Positions 6,771 to 11,589 of a stretch of DNA of 11,589 nt are shown here, in pieces. The stretch is taken from positions 1-11,589 of the forward strand of contig WGBH01000065.1 of the NCBI GenBank assembly GCA_015494435.1. The letters run 5' to 3'. The notes beneath the pieces were generated by a model, which searched no databases, was not told the origin of the DNA, and worked only from the letters and a program-made list of their open reading frames with translations. This DNA comes from Thiotrichaceae bacterium (GTDB lineage Bacteria > Pseudomonadota > Gammaproteobacteria > Thiotrichales > Thiotrichaceae). Within the stretch, counting starts at the first letter, position 1, and each line of letters begins with the position of its first letter. Position numbers and translations under genes: made by a program.

Positions 6771-9700
6771 ATGATGCATTCTTTGATTAAAAAATCAGTT
6801 ACCTTTGTACTCTTGCTATCCCTCTTTATTTCCATTGCAGAAGCTGACGATACAGAAATCTATTTTTCTTCAGAGGTTTCTAGGGTTAATCCTAATGTCT
6901 TATTTGTACTGGATGTTTCAGGCAGTATGGATCAGCTAGTGCCAGGATCAGGTGGAACAAAAATAAAACAATTTACTTTAATACGCAAAATTGACTCCGC
7001 AAAAGATGATGCTGAAGAAAGATTGACAGGTAATAATAATCAGAGAAAGACAAGATGGGGAAGTACTGACTTAGAATTAAGTCGAGATGGTAATAAACGA
7101 CAGATTGTTGGTTTACGTTTTAAAAATATTAAAATTCCAAAGGGGGCAACCATTACAAATGCCTATATCCAATTTCAAGTGGATGAAACGAAGCCATGCA
7201 ATGGTAAAGATGTGATGATTTATACTCAACAGTCTGATAATGCACCAAAATTTAAAAATCAACCAAAAAACATAAATAATAGAGCAAAATATGGTCCTGT
7301 TACTTGGCAACCATCAGGCTGGAATACGGTTGGAGAAAGAGGACCTAATCAAAAAACACCTAACCTGAAAGCAATTGTACAGAATGTTGTAAATCGTGGG
7401 GCATGGAATTCAGGCAATGCGATGGTTTTCATGCTCAAAGGTGAAAGTACAAATAATAATGATCATGGAAGATGTACCGCAGAATCTTATAATGGTGATG
7501 CTACTGCTGCCCCAGAATTAACGATAGAATACAAAGGACTTGCACCTGAAAAAAATCGCTTGCAGGTAATGCAATCTGCATTAAAAACCGTCCTTGACAA
7601 TGCTCCTAGCAACCTTAATGTCGGTCTAATGAACTATGGTGAAATAGAGCATAGCGATAAAAATTTAGGGGTTAAATTCCCCGTTAAAAATATTGAAGAG
7701 TTAGCCTACCCTATTGTTAGTGAATCTTTACCTATCGATGCATGGGGTAACCGTGAATGGTGGCGCAGCAATATACCTGAACCCACCGAGACGGTTGTGG
7801 TAAGAACTTACTTATCTCAAATCACCGATTGGTTTTGGAAAGATAATTGGTATGAGGAAAAATACAATAACATCCCCGTTAGAGAAATGGATCATATTGG
7901 CACAACCCCCATTGTTGAAGCACTGTATGAGGCCGCTTTATATTTTAGAGGCGAGCAACTCGGTTGGGGACACGGTGAAACAGGTTTTTGGGAAAGTGGA
8001 CGCGCGCGCTCACACCCTGCAACCTATGAAGGTGATGCTATCAAATGGGATAATGCTATTTGTAATAGCACATGGACAAAATCAAAATGGGGAGGAGAAA
8101 GTGAAGCCAATTCACATATCGACTTTGCTAACAATCAATACGATTGGATGAATTGCCCTTCTAATCCTAGTAACCCTAGTGGTATAGGAAACTATGCCAA
8201 TTGTGCTAGCACAGAAGTTTGTAATACCTATCAAGGCTGCCCCTCTGGGCATTGGGTCAGTGGTACCAGTGGACATTGCAATAGCTATTCAGCCCCTGAT
8301 GAATTAGGAAATACGTATTGTACTAATTATACTAGTGGAACTAGTGGTCATTGTGATACGGCTAATGTGACAAAATATCGTTGTAAGTATCAAGTCTGTG
8401 AGGGTGGTTTTACCTCCTATCCCCATTATGCCTCTCCTATTTTACAATCCTGTCAGCGTAATTTTATTGTACTGCTTTCAGATGGAAAACCACAATATTC
8501 CAGTAACTGGGATAAGAATGGCAATCGTGACGGTACGCATTCAAAAGGACCAACCTACTGGAGACTAGCCAATGGTGAGTGGTCAGGATTAGAAGACAAA
8601 ACAGATAATAGCAAAAAATTCGATCATACAAGCTGCGCCTCAAACTTAGAACCATTTGGCTATGCCAGTGGTGCCTGTGGTTCTGAATTAACCTCGTTTT
8701 TAGCTAATCATGATCAAAGCCCTCTGGATGGATTACAAGCCATTGATACCTATGCCATAGGCTTTGGTCTAGGTATTGAACCGAGTGCTAGTAATTATTT
8801 ACAAAGTTTAGTCACCACAACGGATGGTTATTTTGAAGCCGATGATGAAGAAAAACTAGCAACTGCCTTCGGTAATATTCTAAGTCTAGTGGGCGCAACC
8901 ACTTCCGCTTATGCATCACCTGGTTATACGGTCAATATGAAAAACACCACCGAAAATGACGAATTCATCTATATTCCTGTGTTTGATAAACGACTTGCAC
9001 CTAAATGGAGTGGTAATCTGAAAAAGTTTAAATTAGTCAGCTCTACTGATGCACAAGGACGTGGCTTGCGTAAAATTCAGGGGAAAAATGATCTGAATGC
9101 CGTTTCTGATCTCGGTGCCTTTAGTGAAGATGCGATTGACTACTGGTCAACCTCAACTAATGATAATCCAGATGGCTATTATGTCGAAAAAGGCGGTGTT
9201 GCGAGTTTATTAACGGATCCTAGCGCACGGAATTTGTATTCAGATTTAGCTTGTGCCACCTATCCTTGCCCATTAACCGCCTCAGTTAATCATCTAAAAG
9301 CAAGCAATGCTGATAGTGGCAAGCCTATTACGAATACTGTTTTATCCATAGATGCCACCAAAGATGCAAATTATCGTCACCAGCTGATCCGATTTATTAG
9401 AGGCTATAATAAAGATAATAGTGCGCGCAAGCATATGGGTGATATCCTACATGCTGCCCCTGTTATCCTTACCTATAAAAAAGGAGCAGCTGATGGCACA
9501 GGTAAAGAACAATATGTTTTTACTGCAACGAATGAAGGTTATTTACACGTTTTTGATACCACGACAGGTATAGAGAAATTTGCCTTTATGCCTAAAGAAT
9601 TACTGAAAAATATTGAAACACAATATTTAGATAATGAAACGGGGGGACATCGCTATGGTATTGATGGGCAAATCAGTCTCTGGCATGATGATCTTGATCA

Positions 9701-11030
9701 TAATAATGAGGTTAATGGCGCTGAAAAAGTCTATCTTTATTTCGGTTTACGTCGTGGCGGTCGCAGTTATTATGCCTTGGATGTCACGAATATCAATACA
9801 CCGTTATTGCAATGGAAGATTGATGCTGAAACAGATTCTGATTTCTCTAATTTAGGCTATACATGGTCTAAACCCTACCTTGGGGGGATTCGTCAAGAAA
9901 TAGATGACCCTCAAAATTCAGGTCAAAAAATTAAGCAAGTGCAAAAAGTCATGATCTTTAGTGGCGGTTATGACAATAATCAAGATGATCAGACAAAAAT
10001 CACTCAAAATGTAACCGCAACTTACGGGAATGATATTTTTATTGTCGATGCCAAAACAGGTAGCCGTCTATGGTCATTACAATCTTCAGGTGTCGAAGGG
10101 GCAACTGCATTAACTCATAGTATTCCTGGGGGGGTACGCATTTTAGACCTTAATCGCAATGGTGCGATTGACCGCCTGTATTTTGCAGACACAGGCGGTA
10201 ATATTTGGCGTTTAGAGCTAAATGAAGAACTGAATGAAAGTGATTCTAATCGCTCCAAATTGATTAAATTGGCTTCATTTGGAGGAACAGGAGTAAATGC
10301 CAGAAAATTTTATACCGAACCTGATGTATCAATGTTCAAGGACAAAGGAAAATCGATATTAGCCCTTAGTATTGGCAGTGGTTATCGATCCCACCCGATG
10401 AGTCACGATATTAAAGACTATTTTTTCACCATACTAGATCACTCAACCTTTAAAAGAATCGACACTAATACCTTTACTACAGTGCAATTAACGAATGCTG
10501 ATATGGCAAAAGTCACCTTATCCGTGGATGCAGATGGCGTAAAGTCTCTTAATTACGGTGCATTAGCAAGTAAAAATTTATTAGCAACGGGGAAAAAAGG
10601 TTGGTATTTAGACTTTGCCAGCACGGGAGAAAAAGTCCTCGCTGATGCAATTACCGTTGATGGTGTAATTTCCTTTACCAGCTTTGTACCACAGGCCAAT
10701 CCAGTCAGTGCTGGCACTGTTGTTGATCTTTGTACCGCACCCGCCACACAAGGACGCTTATACTCAATGAATCTATTAACAGGAAAACCTTCCTATGATT
10801 TAAATTGGAGTGGTGGCGACCCTGATGTGAACGATGTTTTTGTTGCTGTTTCTGCCGATGAAATACCAGGCGCACCACAACGTGTTTTCAACGCCTTTAA
10901 ATGCGCTGATGGAAAATGCGAACATGCCGTTGATATACGCGTTGGTAAAAAATTGCTACAAGCATCCTCTTATGATCGAAGCTATTTAGAACCTGTTTAT
11001 TGGACTGATCCGAGTAAAGCACAAGATTAA
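6771..11030 (+). CDS. pilY1: Type IV pilus tip adhesin / assembly protein PilY1
   Basis: A 1419-residue exported protein, at the long end for PilY1. The signal peptide (residues 1-24) ends IAEA before DDTE. A von Willebrand A domain starts NVLFVLDVSGSMDQL, with MIDAS residues Asp48, Ser50 and Ser52, Thr378/Thr379 (GTTPIVEALYE) and Asp571 (LLSDGKPQ), and ends near residue 715. Two insertions split it: residues about 73-256 look like a beta-sandwich module (GLRFKNIKIPKGATITNAYI), and residues about 460-560 are Cys-rich. From about residue 888 (HMGDILHAAPVI) comes the PilY1/PilC beta-propeller. It holds a calcium-loop candidate at Asp1126-Asp1134 (DLNRNGAID) and an EF-hand-like loop at Asp974-Glu985. 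PilY1 supports pilus extension, surface sensing and adhesion at the pilus tip; calcium binding in the propeller controls pilus extension and retraction in Pseudomonas. No RGD motif was seen. It is the last gene of the minor pilin operon and converges on queF. Confidence 0.94.
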   Translation: MMHSLIKKSVTFVLLLSLFISIAEADDTEIYFSSEVSRVNPNVLFVLDVSGSMDQLVPGSGGTKIKQFTLIRKIDSAKDDAEERLTGNNNQRKTRWGSTDLELSRDGNKRQIVGLRFKNIKIPKGATITNAYIQFQVDETKPCNGKDVMIYTQQSDNAPKFKNQPKNINNRAKYGPVTWQPSGWNTVGERGPNQKTPNLKAIVQNVVNRGAWNSGNAMVFMLKGESTNNNDHGRCTAESYNGDATAAPELTIEYKGLAPEKNRLQVMQSALKTVLDNAPSNLNVGLMNYGEIEHSDKNLGVKFPVKNIEELAYPIVSESLPIDAWGNREWWRSNIPEPTETVVVRTYLSQITDWFWKDNWYEEKYNNIPVREMDHIGTTPIVEALYEAALYFRGEQLGWGHGETGFWESGRARSHPATYEGDAIKWDNAICNSTWTKSKWGGESEANSHIDFANNQYDWMNCPSNPSNPSGIGNYANCASTEVCNTYQGCPSGHWVSGTSGHCNSYSAPDELGNTYCTNYTSGTSGHCDTANVTKYRCKYQVCEGGFTSYPHYASPILQSCQRNFIVLLSDGKPQYSSNWDKNGNRDGTHSKGPTYWRLANGEWSGLEDKTDNSKKFDHTSCASNLEPFGYASGACGSELTSFLANHDQSPLDGLQAIDTYAIGFGLGIEPSASNYLQSLVTTTDGYFEADDEEKLATAFGNILSLVGATTSAYASPGYTVNMKNTTENDEFIYIPVFDKRLAPKWSGNLKKFKLVSSTDAQGRGLRKIQGKNDLNAVSDLGAFSEDAIDYWSTSTNDNPDGYYVEKGGVASLLTDPSARNLYSDLACATYPCPLTASVNHLKASNADSGKPITNTVLSIDATKDANYRHQLIRFIRGYNKDNSARKHMGDILHAAPVILTYKKGAADGTGKEQYVFTATNEGYLHVFDTTTGIEKFAFMPKELLKNIETQYLDNETGGHRYGIDGQISLWHDDLDHNNEVNGAEKVYLYFGLRRGGRSYYALDVTNINTPLLQWKIDAETDSDFSNLGYTWSKPYLGGIRQEIDDPQNSGQKIKQVQKVMIFSGGYDNNQDDQTKITQNVTATYGNDIFIVDAKTGSRLWSLQSSGVEGATALTHSIPGGVRILDLNRNGAIDRLYFADTGGNIWRLELNEELNESDSNRSKLIKLASFGGTGVNARKFYTEPDVSMFKDKGKSILALSIGSGYRSHPMSHDIKDYFFTILDHSTFKRIDTNTFTTVQLTNADMAKVTLSVDADGVKSLNYGALASKNLLATGKKGWYLDFASTGEKVLADAITVDGVISFTSFVPQANPVSAGTVVDLCTAPATQGRLYSMNLLTGKPSYDLNWSGGDPDVNDVFVAVSADEIPGAPQRVFNAFKCADGKCEHAVDIRVGKKLLQASSYDRSYLEPVYWTDPSKAQD

Positions 11031-11491
11031 CCCCGCCCTCTATAAGGCGGTACGTTTTGCTCAGGAATCCACACGCCTTGGGGGGTTTCCCCGTAGGCAA
11101 AAAAAACATCAATCGGCATTCCTCCGCGTGGATACCAATAACCACCAATACGAAGCCATTTTGGTGCAATTTCCTTAATCAACCTGCGTGCAATGCTGAC
11201 GGTGCAATCCTCATGAAAAGCACCGTGATTACGATAAGAACCTAGATAGAGTTTTAGTGATTTACTTTCTACCAGTTGCCGATTAGGAATATAATCAATC
11301 ATTAAATGTGCAAAATCAGGCTGTCCTGTCATCGGGCATAATGAAGTAAATTCTGGGGCTGTAAAACGCACTAAATAATCAATATCAGATTGTGGATTTT
11401 CCACACTCTCCAATAACGCTGTTTCAGGTGAATCAGGAAGTCGTGTTTCCCCCCCTAACTGCTGAAGATTTTTATAAATATTTTCTGCCAT
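11027..11491 (-). CDS. queF: NADPH-dependent 7-cyano-7-deazaguanine reductase QueF
   Basis: A 154-residue cytoplasmic enzyme that reduces the nitrile of preQ0 to the amine preQ1, using NADPH, in queuosine tRNA-modification synthesis. It is the short, single-domain (YkvM-type) form, not the long two-domain E. coli type. The catalytic Cys52 and Asp59 lie in TSLCPMTGQPDFAHL, corresponding to the Cys55 and Asp62 of the Bacillus enzyme. The QueF motif ESKSLKLYLGSYR and the substrate-binding Glu94 in HGAFHEDC are intact. The start at 11491 has a good AGAGGG site 5 bases upstream. It is transcribed toward pilY1, and the stop codons overlap (bases 11027-11030). No functional link to the pilus genes is implied. 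All key residues are present, so it should be active. Confidence 0.96.
   Translation of the reverse strand: MAENIYKNLQQLGGETRLPDSPETALLESVENPQSDIDYLVRFTAPEFTSLCPMTGQPDFAHLMIDYIPNRQLVESKSLKLYLGSYRNHGAFHEDCTVSIARRLIKEIAPKWLRIGGYWYPRGGMPIDVFFAYGETPQGVWIPEQNVPPYRGRG
11033..11050. terminator. Weak hairpin after pilY1
   Basis: CCGCC and GGCGG form a 5-base GC stem around an 8-base loop directly after the pilY1 stop, with four T residues shortly after (11055-11058). The same bases encode the last residues of queF on the other strand, so the repeat may be chance. It could be a weak terminator for the pil operon. No better terminator is visible between the two convergent genes. Confidence 0.2.
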
Positions 11492-11495
11492 TAAA

Positions 11496-11501
11496 CCCTC
11501 T
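11496..11501 (-). promoter_or_regulatory. queF ribosome binding site
   Basis: On the minus strand AGAGGG lies about 5 bases before the queF ATG, a good Shine-Dalgarno match, and fixes the start at 11491. Farther upstream, TATAAA (11514-11519) could be a -10 and TTGATA (11544-11549) a -35, but they are 24 bases apart, too far for a normal sigma-70 pair, so no promoter is called. No preQ1 riboswitch-like fold was recognised in this short leader. Confidence 0.55.
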
Positions 11502-11589
11502 TCCCATAAATAGTTTTATAAAATTTTCAGCCTATTTAACCGCCTATCAAGTTATTTAGCAACAGTTCAGCATTAATCTGTAATAATTA

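Noticed and set aside
11057..11245. Plus-strand 62-codon frame after pilY1
   Set aside because: Lies opposite queF, whose catalytic residues and motifs are intact on the minus strand.

Overview
The window looks like a chromosomal segment of an AT-rich gammaproteobacterium. This rests on the RNase E sequence, which keeps E. coli numbering for its catalytic and zinc-link residues, and on the type IVa minor pilin cluster. A Thiotrichales-like or other low-GC environmental lineage would fit, but that is inference and the genus cannot be read from the sequence.

Layout. Positions 1-3121 (minus strand) hold rne, encoding ribonuclease E. The gene runs off the left edge: 1040 codons are visible with no stop. 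The conserved catalytic half is followed by a membrane-anchor helix and a long disordered tail rich in Asn, Gln, Lys and Thr. About 1.2 kb without an intact gene follows (3122-4318). It holds short inverted repeats just upstream of rne, about 585 bp in which I see nothing convincing, and the remains of an IS607-family insertion sequence on the minus strand (about 3825-4228): the C-terminal tail of its serine recombinase and what looks like the start of its TnpB-type partner.

Positions 4319-11030 (plus strand) form one apparent operon: a secreted DUF4124 protein, then pilV, pilW, pilX and pilY1. The first four genes are joined by 4-base ATGA overlaps; pilY1 follows after 85 bases. Together the minor pilins PilV, PilW and PilX and the large adhesin PilY1 are expected to form the priming and tip complex of a type IV pilus. 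The major pilin, fimT/fimU and pilE are not in the window. PilY1 is long (1419 residues) and carries two extra modules inside its von Willebrand A domain: a beta-sandwich-like insert of about 180 residues and a cysteine-rich segment.

Positions 11027-11491 (minus strand) hold queF, the queuosine-pathway nitrile reductase. It converges on pilY1, and the two stop codons overlap by 4 bases.

I see no wholly new system. The best candidates for a closer look are the modular insertions in PilY1, the unusual RNase E tail, and the hairpin overlapping the rne ribosome binding site.
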